A stretch of DNA of 28,194 nucleotides from the NCBI GenBank assembly GCA_964469165.1, contig CAYXXZ010000037.1, positions 1 to 28,194 on the forward strand, read 5' to 3'. Position numbers and translations under genes: made by a program. Source of the DNA: CAYXXZ01 sp964469165 (lineage in GTDB: Bacteria > Pseudomonadota > Gammaproteobacteria > Pseudomonadales > Porticoccaceae). Under the pieces are notes generated by a model. That model saw only the letters and a program-made list of their open reading frames with translations. It had not been told where the DNA came from and searched no databases. Position 1 is the stretch's first letter; each line of letters opens with the position of its first letter. Shown here in pieces: positions 6,207-15,537 of this stretch.

Positions 6207-8657
6207 CTACTCTCTATACCAAATCTCATCCCGATATTCCGCAATCGTCCGGTCGCTGGAAAACCAGCCGCTCGACGCGGTGTTGAGGATACTCATGCGC
6301 GCCCAGCGCTTCTTGTCGCGAAAGGCATTTGCGGCGCGTTGCTGGGCTTCGACGTAGCTGCGGAAATCCGCGGCGATCATCCAGGGGTCGGCACGATTGC
6401 GGATGGCGCTGATGATGGGATCGAAAATACCGGGTTCGAACAAATTGAAATGGCCGCATTCCAGCAGCGCCATCACCCCGATGAGTCCGTCATCGTCGGC
6501 GATGATCGCGTCGGGATCATAGCCTTCGGCAGCTGCGCGCACTTGTGCCGCGGTGAGACCGAACAGGAAAAAATTCTCGTCACCGACGGCCTCGCGGATT
6601 TCGATGTTGGCGCCGTCCAGGGTGCCGATGGTCACGGCGCCGTTCATCATGAATTTCATGTTGCCGGTTCCCGAGGCTTCCTTGCCTGCCGTGGAAATCT
6701 GCTCCGAGAGATCGGTGCCCGGACAGATGATTTCCATGGCCGAAACCCGGTAATCGGGAATGAACGCCACCCGCAACCAATCTCTGACCACCGGGTCGCG
6801 GTTGATCACCGCCGCCACATTGTTGATGAGTTTGATGATCAGTTTGGCCATCGCGTAACCCGGCGCCGCCTTGCCACCTATCAGCACCGCGCGCGGCACC
6901 ATGTCACGGACATCGCCGGCACAGATGCGCTGGTACAGGTGAATGACGTGCAACACGTTGAGCAGCTGGCGCTTGTATTCGTGGATGCGCTTCACCTGCA
7001 CGTCGAACATCATCGCCGTGTCGAAAGCCACCTCACAGTCACGCTTTACCAGTGCGGCGAGAGCCTTTTTGTTCTCCTGCTTCACCGCCATGAAACGCTC
7101 GGCGAAGGCACTGTCGCGAGCATGGGACTTGAGTTTTTCCAGCTCGCCGAGATTACGTATCCAGCCTTCGCCGATGGTGTCGCTGAGCAGCGCCTTGAGC
7201 GGCTTGTTGGAGTGCGCCAGCCAGCGCCGCGGCGTCACGCCGTTGGTCTTGTTGTTGAATTTCTCCGGCCAGAGTTGGTGGAAGTCGCGAAACAGCCCCG
7301 AGGTCAGCAGATCCGTGTGCAGCGCAGCCACGCCATTGACCGAGTAACTGGCGACAATGGCCAGATAGGCCATGCGCACGCCGGGATGGTCGCCATCCGT
7401 AATCAATGACATGCGCCGCTGACGCGCCACATCTCCGGGCCATTTCGCCGCCACATCGGTGAGAAAGCGGGCATTGATCTCGTAGATGATATCCAGCAGG
7501 CGCGGCAGCAACCGGCTGAAAAGCGCCACCGACCACACTTCGAGCGCTTCCGGCAACAGGGTGTGATTGGTGTAGGCCATCACCTGGGTAGTGATGCCCC
7601 AGGCTTCATCCCAACCCAGGCCGTACTCATCCATCAACAGCCGCATCAGTTCCGGCACCGCCACCGCCGGATGGGTGTCATTGAGCTGGAAGACGTTCCT
7701 GGCAGCAAACTCGCTGAAATCGCTGCCGCAGCGGTTCTGCCACTGGCACAACACGTCCTGGAGGCTCGCCGACGCAAGAAAATACTGTTGCTGCAGGCGC
7801 AGCGCCTTGCCCTGCTCGCTGGTGTCGTTGGGATAGAGCACCATGGTGATCAACTCGGCGCGATTTTTCGCCGCCACCGCGTCGGTGTAGCCACCTGCGT
7901 TGAATTCCTCGAGGTCGAATTCATCGGTGGCATCGGACTTCCACAGCCGCAGCGTGTTGACCGTGTCGTTGCGATAACCCGGCACCGGCATATCGAAGGG
8001 CACCGCCAGCACATCCAGCGTGTCCACCCAGCGCACCCGGGTTGCTCCCCGCTCGTCCTTGTAAAACTCGCTGCGCCCCATGAATTTCACGCGCTGCGTA
8101 TTTTCAGGGCGCTCGAATTCCCAGGGATTGCCGTAGCGCAGCCACAGGTCCGGCGCTTCAACCTGGTAACCATTTTCCAGTTTCTGGTGAAACATGCCGT
8201 ACTGGTAGCGAATGCCGTAGCCGGTGACGGGGATTTCCAGGGTCGCGCAGCTGTCGAGAAAGCAGGCCGCGAGACGACCCAGGCCGCCGTTGCCAAGCCC
8301 GGCGTCGAGCTCCTCGTCTTCGATGGCTTCGAGGCTGCAGGAAAAAGGTTCGAGTGCCGCACGCATCGCGTCCTCGATATCCAGGTTCAGCAGTGCGTTG
8401 TTGAGGGTACGGCCAACAAGAAATTCCAGTGACAGGTAACTGACCCGCTTTGGATCTTCCCGCTTGTAGCGCTCATGGGTATCGCGCCATTTTTCCACCA
8501 TGCGGTCGCGCACCGTCATCGCCACCGCGCGATACAGGTAGTAGTGGGACTCGTCCACCTCATCGCGTCCGAAAGTGAGCTGAAAATGCCGCTGCAGGTC
8601 CTCGCGCACCTCGTCTTCGAGAGTCAGCGGGGGGCACCCTTGACTGGTAGTGTCCAT
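6207..8657 (-). CDS. glgP: Glycogen/maltodextrin phosphorylase (GT35)
   Basis: Phosphorolyses alpha-1,4-glucan ends to glucose-1-phosphate with pyridoxal phosphate as cofactor. At 816 residues it matches E. coli GlgP length. Landmarks include SLEFLVGRTLNN, GLGNGGLGRLAACFLDS, FQLNDTHPAVAVPELMR, VKRIHEYKRQLLN, and EASGTGNMKFMMNGA, which holds the Schiff-base lysine (Lys668). I start it at ATG 8657 (MDTTSQG) because GAGGAG lies five bases upstream; a GTG two codons earlier would overlap that site. It lies 183 bp after glgX, with a palindromic repeat in the spacer. Glucan choice (glycogen versus maltodextrin) cannot be fixed from sequence, but the glg neighbours favour glycogen. Confidence 0.95.
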   Translation of the reverse strand: MDTTSQGCPPLTLEDEVREDLQRHFQLTFGRDEVDESHYYLYRAVAMTVRDRMVEKWRDTHERYKREDPKRVSYLSLEFLVGRTLNNALLNLDIEDAMRAALEPFSCSLEAIEDEELDAGLGNGGLGRLAACFLDSCATLEIPVTGYGIRYQYGMFHQKLENGYQVEAPDLWLRYGNPWEFERPENTQRVKFMGRSEFYKDERGATRVRWVDTLDVLAVPFDMPVPGYRNDTVNTLRLWKSDATDEFDLEEFNAGGYTDAVAAKNRAELITMVLYPNDTSEQGKALRLQQQYFLASASLQDVLCQWQNRCGSDFSEFAARNVFQLNDTHPAVAVPELMRLLMDEYGLGWDEAWGITTQVMAYTNHTLLPEALEVWSVALFSRLLPRLLDIIYEINARFLTDVAAKWPGDVARQRRMSLITDGDHPGVRMAYLAIVASYSVNGVAALHTDLLTSGLFRDFHQLWPEKFNNKTNGVTPRRWLAHSNKPLKALLSDTIGEGWIRNLGELEKLKSHARDSAFAERFMAVKQENKKALAALVKRDCEVAFDTAMMFDVQVKRIHEYKRQLLNVLHVIHLYQRICAGDVRDMVPRAVLIGGKAAPGYAMAKLIIKLINNVAAVINRDPVVRDWLRVAFIPDYRVSAMEIICPGTDLSEQISTAGKEASGTGNMKFMMNGAVTIGTLDGANIEIREAVGDENFFLFGLTAAQVRAAAEGYDPDAIIADDDGLIGVMALLECGHFNLFEPGIFDPIISAIRNRADPWMIAADFRSYVEAQQRAANAFRDKKRWARMSILNTASSGWFSSDRTIAEYRDEIWYRE

Positions 8658-8712
8658 AAGCACTCCTCAGTTTTCATAAGTCGAAAATTTGGGCTGTGGA
8701 CTGGGGTTGAGA

Positions 8713-8790
8713 TGTAAGCCATAAGCTCTAAGTTAAACGCTGGCAGAACGCAGTTCTTGCAGTGCTCCTGCTTAAAGCTTATGGCTTACA
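8713..8790. repeat. Family-1 palindromic repeat, copy A (glgX-glgP spacer)
   Basis: A 78-bp element with terminal inverted repeats: 8713-8732 pairs with 8771-8790 over 20 bp with one mismatch (outer TGTAAGCCATAAGCT is perfect over 15 bp). The left end is a run of TAAGCYN-like units. The core reads AACGCTGGCAGAACGCAG then TTCTTGCAGTGCTCC, shared with copies B and D. It lies wholly in the spacer upstream of glgP. Confidence 0.75.
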
Positions 8791-8840
8791 GCTCGCCCCT
8801 CACCACGCACGGCTGCAGCCTGAATTTTCGTAATACGTTG

Positions 8841-10937
8841 CTACGCGGCAAATCCCTTCGCGGTCAGCACCTGGATGGAGCGGTCGACCAAAGACAGAAT
8901 TTCTCCCGCGCCATAACGTTGCCGCTCGGTATCGATAGTATCGAGTGCCGTATCGATGACGAGTTCCCAGCCGGTCTGCGGATGGGTCGGCAGGACGAAT
9001 TTCTGTGCCTCGTCGGCGCCGTTGAAAATCACCAGAATATGGCGCGTCTCGGTGATCGACACATCCTCACTCAGAAGAAATCCCAGCAACTGGCTGCGCG
9101 GCTCGTGCCAGTGCTCATCGCGCATCGCCCGCCCTTCGCTGTTGAGCCAGAGAATACTATCGCTGCCGGGCATGTCCATCTTGTGACGGTAGCGATTGGC
9201 CTGCAATACGCGATGGGATTTTCTGAACGCCAACAGGCCCCGGGTGAACTCCGCAAGCTTGTGGCCCTGTGGCGGCACCGCCTGCCAGTCGATCCAGCTG
9301 ATGGCATTGTCCTGGCAATAGGCGTTGTTGTTGCCGCGCTGACTGTGCCCCATTTCATCGCCGGCGAGAATCATCGGTACCCCCTGCGAAACCGCAAGCA
9401 TGGTGAGGAAGTTGCGTTGCATGCGCCAGCGCAGGGCGTCGATCCGTGGATCATCTGTCGGGCCTTCCACGCCGTGGTTGCAGGAAAAATTCTCGATGTG
9501 TCCGTCGTTGTTGCTCTCCAGGTTGTCTTCGTTGCGGCGCTCGCGGTAACTCACCAGATCGCGCAGGGTGAAGCCGTCGTGGCTGGTGACGAAATTGATG
9601 CTCGCATGAGGCCGCCTGCCGCCGTGCTCAAAGATATCACCTGAACCGTGCAAACGCCTTGCCAGTTCAGGCAGCATCCCCGAATCGCCGCGCCAGAACT
9701 TTCGCACGCTGTCCCGGTAGCGGTCGTTCCACTCGCTCCAGGCGGAGGGGAAATTGCCCAGTTGGTAGCCGCCCGGGCCGATGTCCCAGGGCTCGGCAAT
9801 GAGCTTGCAGGCAGACAACAGCGGGTCCTGGGCTAACACCTGGAAAAAGGCGCCATTGTTGCTGAAGCCCATTTCCTGCCGCCCCAGCACCGTCGCCAGA
9901 TCGAAGCGAAAGCCGTCCACGCCCATTTCTCCCGCCCAGTAGCGCAGGCTGTCCATGACCAGTTGCATCACGCGCGGATGGCGCATGTTGAGCGTATTGC
10001 CGCAGCCACTGTCGTTGACGTAGAAGCGCTTGTCACTGGACATGAGGTGGTAGTAGGAGGCGTTGTCGATGCCGCGAAAACTCAGGGTCGGCCCGAGCTG
10101 ATTGCCCTCGCAGGTGTGGTTGTAGACCACATCGAGAATCACCTCGAGGCCCGCATCGTGAAAGCGCTCCACCATCTGGCGGAATTCATAGACATCACGG
10201 CCCGCGAGGTAGGCGCTGTGGGGCGCAAAGAAGGACAGGGTGTTGTAGCCCCAATAATTGCGGAGCCCCAGGCGGTGCAGGTTGTACTCATCGATGAACC
10301 CTTGTGCCGGCAGCAGCTCCACACTGGTGATGCCGAGCGCCTTGAGATATTCGATGACCTTGTCCTGGGACAGCCCCGCAAAGGTGCCGCGCAGGTTCTC
10401 CGGTACATCTGGGTGACGGAAGGTGAAACCGCGCACATGGGTCTCGTAGATGACGGTACTGTGCCAGGGCACCAGCGGGCGGCGCGGCCAATCCCAGGGA
10501 CAGGCCGGGCCGCTCACCACGGCTTTCGGCATGTACGCCGCGTTGTCGCTGGAATCGAAGGACAGATCCTCGTCCAACGTGCCGAGGCGGTAGGCGAAGT
10601 GGCTGTCGTGCCACTGGAAGCGACCCTGCAACTGGCGCGCGTAGGGGTCGAGAAGCAATTTGTGGTGGTTGAAGCGATGGCCGCTGTGAGGATCGAACAC
10701 ACCGTACACGCGGTAGCCGTAGCAGGTGCCCGGCTGTACGCCGGGAATGTAGCCATGCCAGACGTCGTGGGTCTTTTCGCGAAAGCTGTAGCGGGTGAGC
10801 TCCTGCTGGCCGGAAGGATCGTACAGACACAGCTCGACCGCCTCGGCATGAGCCGAAAACAGCGCGAAGTTGGTGCCCTCGCCATCGAAGCTGGCGCCCA
10901 GCGGCGCGGGCGTGCCGGGTTCGGGAATGAAAATCAT
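8841..10937 (-). CDS. glgX: Glycogen debranching enzyme (isoamylase type, GH13)
   Basis: Hydrolyses alpha-1,6 branches of phosphorylase-limited glycogen, releasing short maltooligosaccharides for MalQ. The 698-residue protein has an N-terminal CBM48-like domain (about residues 10-100) and a GH13 barrel. The four conserved regions are visible: DVVYNHT (269-275), GFRFDLA with nucleophile Asp346, IAEPWD with acid/base Glu382, and VTSHDG with Asp454. Length fits the family (about 660-720). The ATG at 10937 follows an AGAGAA-type ribosome site. It is separated from glgB (138 bp) and glgP (183 bp) by spacers that each hold one copy of the same palindromic repeat. Confidence 0.94.
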   Translation of the reverse strand: MIFIPEPGTPAPLGASFDGEGTNFALFSAHAEAVELCLYDPSGQQELTRYSFREKTHDVWHGYIPGVQPGTCYGYRVYGVFDPHSGHRFNHHKLLLDPYARQLQGRFQWHDSHFAYRLGTLDEDLSFDSSDNAAYMPKAVVSGPACPWDWPRRPLVPWHSTVIYETHVRGFTFRHPDVPENLRGTFAGLSQDKVIEYLKALGITSVELLPAQGFIDEYNLHRLGLRNYWGYNTLSFFAPHSAYLAGRDVYEFRQMVERFHDAGLEVILDVVYNHTCEGNQLGPTLSFRGIDNASYYHLMSSDKRFYVNDSGCGNTLNMRHPRVMQLVMDSLRYWAGEMGVDGFRFDLATVLGRQEMGFSNNGAFFQVLAQDPLLSACKLIAEPWDIGPGGYQLGNFPSAWSEWNDRYRDSVRKFWRGDSGMLPELARRLHGSGDIFEHGGRRPHASINFVTSHDGFTLRDLVSYRERRNEDNLESNNDGHIENFSCNHGVEGPTDDPRIDALRWRMQRNFLTMLAVSQGVPMILAGDEMGHSQRGNNNAYCQDNAISWIDWQAVPPQGHKLAEFTRGLLAFRKSHRVLQANRYRHKMDMPGSDSILWLNSEGRAMRDEHWHEPRSQLLGFLLSEDVSITETRHILVIFNGADEAQKFVLPTHPQTGWELVIDTALDTIDTERQRYGAGEILSLVDRSIQVLTAKGFAA

Positions 10938-11000
10938 GGTGTTCTCTGCCGCTCCGGAATCTGTTGGAAGTCAATCTCTCGCATCAGGCTAATAGAGGAG

Positions 11001-11083
11001 GCTGTAAGCTATAAGCTCTAAGTTGAACGCTGATAGAACTCAGTTCTTGCAGTGCTCCTGCTCAAAGCTTACAGCTTATAGCT
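11001..11083. repeat. Family-1 palindromic repeat, copy B (overlaps glgB 3' end)
   Basis: Left end GCTGTAAGCTATAAGCTC at 11001-11018, core AACGCTGATAGAACTCAG / TTCTTGCAGTGCTCC, right end AAGCTTACAGCTTATAGC ending near 11083. It has the same orientation as copies A and D. The glgB stop codon (TAA, 11076-11078) and the last two codons (Gln, Leu) fall inside the element, so it abuts or has replaced the original gene end. Confidence 0.75.
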
Positions 11084-13304
11084 GTTTCTCAGTCTCCACC
11101 GAGAAAACAAGCGTCGCCAGCGGCGGCAGCGTAATCTGCAGCGAAAACGGTTGCCCGTCATGGGGAACCGCCTGTGCCGTCGCGCCGCCGCAGTTGCCAG
11201 CGCCGCTGCCGCCGTAGCACTCGGCATCGGTGTTGATACACTCCCGATACCACCCTTCGCAGGGAACGCCGAGGCGAAACCCGTGGTGCAATTGCGGCGT
11301 CAGGTTGGCGACCACCACGGCGAACGACCGCGAATCCCGCCCCTTGCGCAGCCAGGCAAAAATGGACTGGCTGGCGTTGTCGCTCTGCAACCACTGAAAT
11401 CCGCGGCTGTCACAATCATATTCGTGCAGAGCAGGCAACTCGCGGTAGGCGCGGTTGAGGTCGCGCACCAGGTGTTGAACGCCGCGATGGCGCGCGTCAT
11501 CGAGCAGGTGCCAGTCGAGCCCGATATCGTGATTCCACTCGCGCCACTGGCCGAACTCGCAGCCCATGAACAACAGTTTCTTGCCCGGATGTCCCCACAT
11601 ATAGCCGAGGAAGGCGCGCAAGTTGGCGAATTTCTGCCATTCGTCTCCCGGCATCTTGACGATCAGCGAGCCCTTGCCGTGCACCACTTCGTCGTGGCTG
11701 ATCGGCAATACGAAATTCTCGTTCCAAGCGTAAAAAATACTGAACGTCATTTCGTGGTGATGGTACTGGCGATGCACCGGATCGCGCGCCATGTAGCGCA
11801 GGCTGTCGTTCATCCAGCCCATGTTCCATTTGAAGCCAAAGCCGAGGCCGCCGCTCTCCAGCGGATGCGATACGCCGGGCCAGGCGGTGGATTCCTCGGC
11901 AATCATCATGATGCCCGGGTTGTTGAAATAGAGCCGGCTGTTGGCGGTGCGCAGAAAATCGATGGCTTCGAGATTTTCACGGCCCCCCAAGGCGTTGGGC
12001 AGCCACTCGCCGTGGCGGCGGCTGTAGTCCAGGTAGAGCATCGACGCCACCGCATCGACGCGCAGCCCGTCGAGATGGAATTCCCGCAGCCAGTAATTGG
12101 CATTGCTGATCAAAAAGCTTCTGACCTCGGCGCGGCCATAGTTGTAGATCAGCGTGTTCCAGTCCGGGTGAAAGCCGCGCCGGCGGTCTTCGTGCTCGTA
12201 CAGGCAACTGCCGTCAAAGCGGCCGAGGCCGTGGGCATCGCTGGGAAAGTGCCCCGGAACCCAGTCGAGCAGCACACCCAGGCCGTTCTGGTGACAGATG
12301 TCGATGAAATGACGAAACTCATCCGGAGTACCGAAACGGCTCGACGGTGCAAACAGCCCCACCGGCTGATAGCCCCAGGAGCCATCGAACGGATACTCGG
12401 CAATGGGCATCAGCTGGATATGGGTGAACCCCAGCTCGCAGACGTAAGGCACCAGCTCCGCGGCCAGCTCCAGATAACTGAGGTAGCGACCGCCCTCTTC
12501 CAGCTTGCGCCGCCAGGATCCGGCATGCACCTCGTAAATGGATACCGGCTGACCCATTTGATGTCGCTGACCGCGCTGCGCCACCCAGCTGGCGTCGTTC
12601 CAGATGTAATCCGTGGCGCTGTAGATTCTGGAGGCGGTTTCCGGGGGGCGCTGCATGAAGCGTGCGTAGGGATCGGTTTTCAGTGCCAGCAGATTGCCGC
12701 CGGCATCGATGATCTCGTATTTGTAACAACACCCCTCATCGACACCAGGCACAAATATCTCCCACACCCCGGCGCCCGGGTGCCTGCGCATCGGATGCTG
12801 GCGGCCATCCCAGCCATTGAAATCGCCAACCACGGAGACGCGCCTTGCGGCGGGAGCCCAAACCGCGAACAGTATGCCGTCGACACCTTCGAGGGTGCGG
12901 CGGTTGGCTCCGAGCCATTGATAACCGCGCTCCTCGGTACCTTCGTTGAACAGATAGAGCTCATCTTCCGCCAAGCAGGATGGAAAGCGGTAGGGATCTT
13001 CCAGATCGAATGTGCCCACCGCGCTCTGTACACGAAAAAAATAGGCGAAGGGTTCGCTGCGGTCGATTCGCGCCTCGAACAGGCCGTCGCCGTGAACCCG
13101 CTCGAGCGTCGCCACCTTGTCAGCGCTGTCGCGGGCGATTACCGCCACCTCGCAGGCCCAGGGCAGGAAGGCGCGTATGACCAGGCCATCGCCGTGGCGG
13201 TGGCTGCCGAGCACGGCAAACACATCCTCGTACTGGCCGCGCACAAGGGCGTCCATGGCCTGGTGCGGCAGGGATGCGGCGTGCCGATCCGCGAGCGTTT
13301 TCAA
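11076..13304 (-). CDS. glgB: 1,4-alpha-glucan branching enzyme (GH13)
   Basis: Cuts alpha-1,4 chains and re-attaches them as alpha-1,6 branches during glycogen synthesis. From TTG 13304 the protein is 742 residues (E. coli 728). It has tandem N-terminal modules (20-120 and CBM48 at 140-225), then the barrel. Catalytic residues are Asp417 in LRVDAVAS, Glu470 in IAEES and Asp538 in SHDEVVHG. I chose TTG 13304 because it overlaps the malQ stop as TTGA and has GAGGAAAG seven bases upstream; ATG 13256 is the fallback and would still keep all domains. The start overlap implies translational coupling to malQ. The C-terminal codons come from a palindromic repeat. Confidence 0.93.
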   Translation of the reverse strand: MKTLADRHAASLPHQAMDALVRGQYEDVFAVLGSHRHGDGLVIRAFLPWACEVAVIARDSADKVATLERVHGDGLFEARIDRSEPFAYFFRVQSAVGTFDLEDPYRFPSCLAEDELYLFNEGTEERGYQWLGANRRTLEGVDGILFAVWAPAARRVSVVGDFNGWDGRQHPMRRHPGAGVWEIFVPGVDEGCCYKYEIIDAGGNLLALKTDPYARFMQRPPETASRIYSATDYIWNDASWVAQRGQRHQMGQPVSIYEVHAGSWRRKLEEGGRYLSYLELAAELVPYVCELGFTHIQLMPIAEYPFDGSWGYQPVGLFAPSSRFGTPDEFRHFIDICHQNGLGVLLDWVPGHFPSDAHGLGRFDGSCLYEHEDRRRGFHPDWNTLIYNYGRAEVRSFLISNANYWLREFHLDGLRVDAVASMLYLDYSRRHGEWLPNALGGRENLEAIDFLRTANSRLYFNNPGIMMIAEESTAWPGVSHPLESGGLGFGFKWNMGWMNDSLRYMARDPVHRQYHHHEMTFSIFYAWNENFVLPISHDEVVHGKGSLIVKMPGDEWQKFANLRAFLGYMWGHPGKKLLFMGCEFGQWREWNHDIGLDWHLLDDARHRGVQHLVRDLNRAYRELPALHEYDCDSRGFQWLQSDNASQSIFAWLRKGRDSRSFAVVVANLTPQLHHGFRLGVPCEGWYRECINTDAECYGGSGAGNCGGATAQAVPHDGQPFSLQITLPPLATLVFSVETEKQL
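13301..13304 (-). promoter_or_regulatory. TTGA stop/start overlap coupling malQ to glgB
   Basis: On the minus strand TTGA at 13304-13301 contains both the proposed glgB TTG start and the malQ TGA stop. GAGGAAAG lies about seven bases upstream within the malQ coding region. This arrangement normally indicates re-initiation by ribosomes finishing the upstream gene. Confidence 0.6.
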
Positions 13305-15385
13305 GATCGTCTTTCCTCGTTCACCTGTTCCAGCAACGCCCTCACCCAGGGCGTCGCAAAAATCGCCGTCGTTTCCTGTTCCTGCTTGCGCCGCCAATTG
13401 GGGTATTCGCGGAAGGTGCCGGGGACATTGACCGGCTCGGCAAGCAATTGCAGATCTTCCAGTTGCAACAGGAGAAGCCCTGAGCGGCTGCGTGCGCAAG
13501 CTCTGTGTACAGCGCTGCACAGAGCTTCGTCGAACACCTGTGCAGTGTCGTCAGTGCGCCAACCCTGCGGCAGCAGCCCGGCGTTGTCCAGCCACACCAG
13601 CAGTTGTCGCTTGTCGCGCTCGCGCTCCGCCAGGGCATCCTCCAGGGCGTGATCCACGGACGACAAACCAAAAGAATGCCGGCGCCGCACGTCTCCGCCG
13701 CGCCACCAGTCCGCAAGGGTGGCCACGTCGTGATTGGTCACCATCAGCAGGACATCGCCCTGAAAGTCCTCGGGCGGCTTGAAACGGTGATCGTGATACT
13801 GCTCGAAGTACAGCACCCTGTTGCCGTACAGGGCGTGCTCGACCATGGCGTGACGAAGCAGCTCCGGCACCACGCCGAGGTCCTCGCCGATGATCAGACA
13901 GTCGTTGCGCACGCTTTCCAGACGCAACAGCGCGAGCATTTCGTCGAAGGGATAATAGACGTAAATTCCCAGGCGCGGCTCGTCGTCATGGGCACGCAAA
14001 CACCACCACAGGCGCACCAGGGCCATGACATGATCGATGCGCAGCGCACCGCACCACCTCATGTTGGCGCGCAGCAGGCGGATGTAATGGCAAAAGTTGT
14101 CGCGTCTCATACCCAGTGGCGACATCACCGGCAGCCCCCAGTCCTGGCCTTCCGCCGCGAACGGGTCCGGCGGCGCGCCGATGGTGACGTTTTTCACATA
14201 AAGCCCTGGGTTGGTATGAACCTCGCTGCCGCCGTCCACGGCCCCCACCGCCAGGTCGCGCATCAGACCGATGTGCATGCCGCAGTCGCGGGCGACTCGC
14301 TGACAGCGTTCCAGCTGCGAAGCGGCGAGCCATTGCAGGTACTGATAAAATTCCGGTTCGTTGCAAAAAGTCTTCGCGTGGCTGTTGTGAGCGACCTCAT
14401 AAGCCGCAAACTGGCGCAGTGCATCGCCCTCTTCCGCGACAAAGGCCGCGAAGGCCGCACGCCGCGGCGCCGTGGCGCGCTCGCGAAAAATGGCGTACAG
14501 ACTTTCAAGGATCGGGTATTTGCAGGCCGTGACCGCCGCATGATCGACCAGGGTCAGATCGCGCAAGGCCTGCAGCTTCGCCTGAAAACCGTTGGCGGCG
14601 ATGCGCGCCGCGAGGCGCGGCGCCAGTGCAAGATCCTCCACCACAAGCGGATCGATGTAGATGGGATCGAGAAAGCGCCGATCGGACGGGCTGTAGGGGC
14701 TGAAGCCGTCGAAGCCACGCGAACAGGGCGCATGCAAAGGGTTCAGCCCCACCATGTCCGCCCCCATCGCCGCGGCCAGCCGGATCAACTCTTCAAGATC
14801 GGAAAAGTCACCGATGCCCCAGTTGCGCGCCGAGCGCAGCGTGTAGAGCTGGCAGCTGATGCCCCAGATCTTCGCCGCGCCTTCGGGCACCGCGTCGTGG
14901 CAGCGCTCGGGGCAGAGAACGACAACACAGCTCTCCTCGAAGCTGCCCTGAACCAGGGAAAAATGGTGGTAGCCGAGCGGCATCGCGTCCAGGTGCAGGC
15001 GGCGCCCGCTGTATCTGACGCCGCCGCTGTAGTACTCGCCGCTTTCCGGAAGGTCGACGGGGCGCAGTGTTCCGCTGCGGGTTTCGCCGGACTCGAGCGT
15101 CAGCGTCCACTGGAAAAGACTTTCCAGCTGCGCGGGGGCAAAGTGCATCGGCACCGCAGGATCGCTTTCCTGCGCGATACACAAGGGGCGCAGCCAGGTA
15201 AGCCAGGGCGCGCTATCGAATTCGAAGAGTGCGCGCTCGACGCTTGCCGCATCCTCGCCATCGATACCCATGGCCGCCAGTACACGCAGCCTTTCATGGC
15301 GGGAAAAAACCCTGTGTTCACCGGCATAACCCAGATAATCCGCAGCGATGCCACTCAGGTACAACAGCCTTTCTGTGCTATCCAT
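13301..15385 (-). CDS. malQ: 4-alpha-glucanotransferase (amylomaltase, GH77)
   Basis: Transfers glucan segments between maltooligosaccharides and releases glucose. Here it would process the short oligomers made by GlgX and feed glucose to Glk. From ATG 15385 (MDSTERLL), preceded by GGAG, the protein is 694 residues, the same as E. coli MalQ. Key GH77 residues are Asp451 in ALRIDHVMAL, Glu501 in IGEDLGVVP and Asp553 in TNHDVATLADWW. It has the long N-terminal region typical of proteobacterial MalQ. It heads the glg half of the cluster, 152 bp after pgi with a degenerate palindromic repeat in the gap, and its stop overlaps the glgB start. Confidence 0.94.
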   Translation of the reverse strand: MDSTERLLYLSGIAADYLGYAGEHRVFSRHERLRVLAAMGIDGEDAASVERALFEFDSAPWLTWLRPLCIAQESDPAVPMHFAPAQLESLFQWTLTLESGETRSGTLRPVDLPESGEYYSGGVRYSGRRLHLDAMPLGYHHFSLVQGSFEESCVVVLCPERCHDAVPEGAAKIWGISCQLYTLRSARNWGIGDFSDLEELIRLAAAMGADMVGLNPLHAPCSRGFDGFSPYSPSDRRFLDPIYIDPLVVEDLALAPRLAARIAANGFQAKLQALRDLTLVDHAAVTACKYPILESLYAIFRERATAPRRAAFAAFVAEEGDALRQFAAYEVAHNSHAKTFCNEPEFYQYLQWLAASQLERCQRVARDCGMHIGLMRDLAVGAVDGGSEVHTNPGLYVKNVTIGAPPDPFAAEGQDWGLPVMSPLGMRRDNFCHYIRLLRANMRWCGALRIDHVMALVRLWWCLRAHDDEPRLGIYVYYPFDEMLALLRLESVRNDCLIIGEDLGVVPELLRHAMVEHALYGNRVLYFEQYHDHRFKPPEDFQGDVLLMVTNHDVATLADWWRGGDVRRRHSFGLSSVDHALEDALAERERDKRQLLVWLDNAGLLPQGWRTDDTAQVFDEALCSAVHRACARSRSGLLLLQLEDLQLLAEPVNVPGTFREYPNWRRKQEQETTAIFATPWVRALLEQVNEERRS

Positions 15386-15438
15386 GATTCTCCGTGGCGT
15401 CAATCCCAAAATAACTACCGGCAGCGGTAGTGGAGAAA

Positions 15439-15522
15439 GCGATAAGCCGTAAGCTTCAAGCGGAAGCATTGCAAGAACCGCGTTTTACCAGAGTTCAACC
15501 TGGAGCTTGCAGCCTGGAGCTC
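15439..15522. repeat. Family-1 palindromic repeat, copy C (degenerate, pgi-malQ spacer)
   Basis: Contains GATAAGCCGTAAGCTT at 15441-15456, GAAGCATTGCAAGAACCGCG, GTTTTACCAGAGTTCAACCTGG, and a decayed right end (GGAGCTTGCAGCCTGGAGC). It runs in the opposite orientation to A, B and D. The mismatches in both arms suggest an older copy. Confidence 0.6.
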
Positions 15523-15537
15523 AATACAAACTTGCGG

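Noticed and set aside
11151..13652. 833-codon plus-strand frame opposite glgB/malQ
   Set aside because: Complete GH13 catalytic motifs are on the minus strand; this frame has none and crosses a gene boundary.
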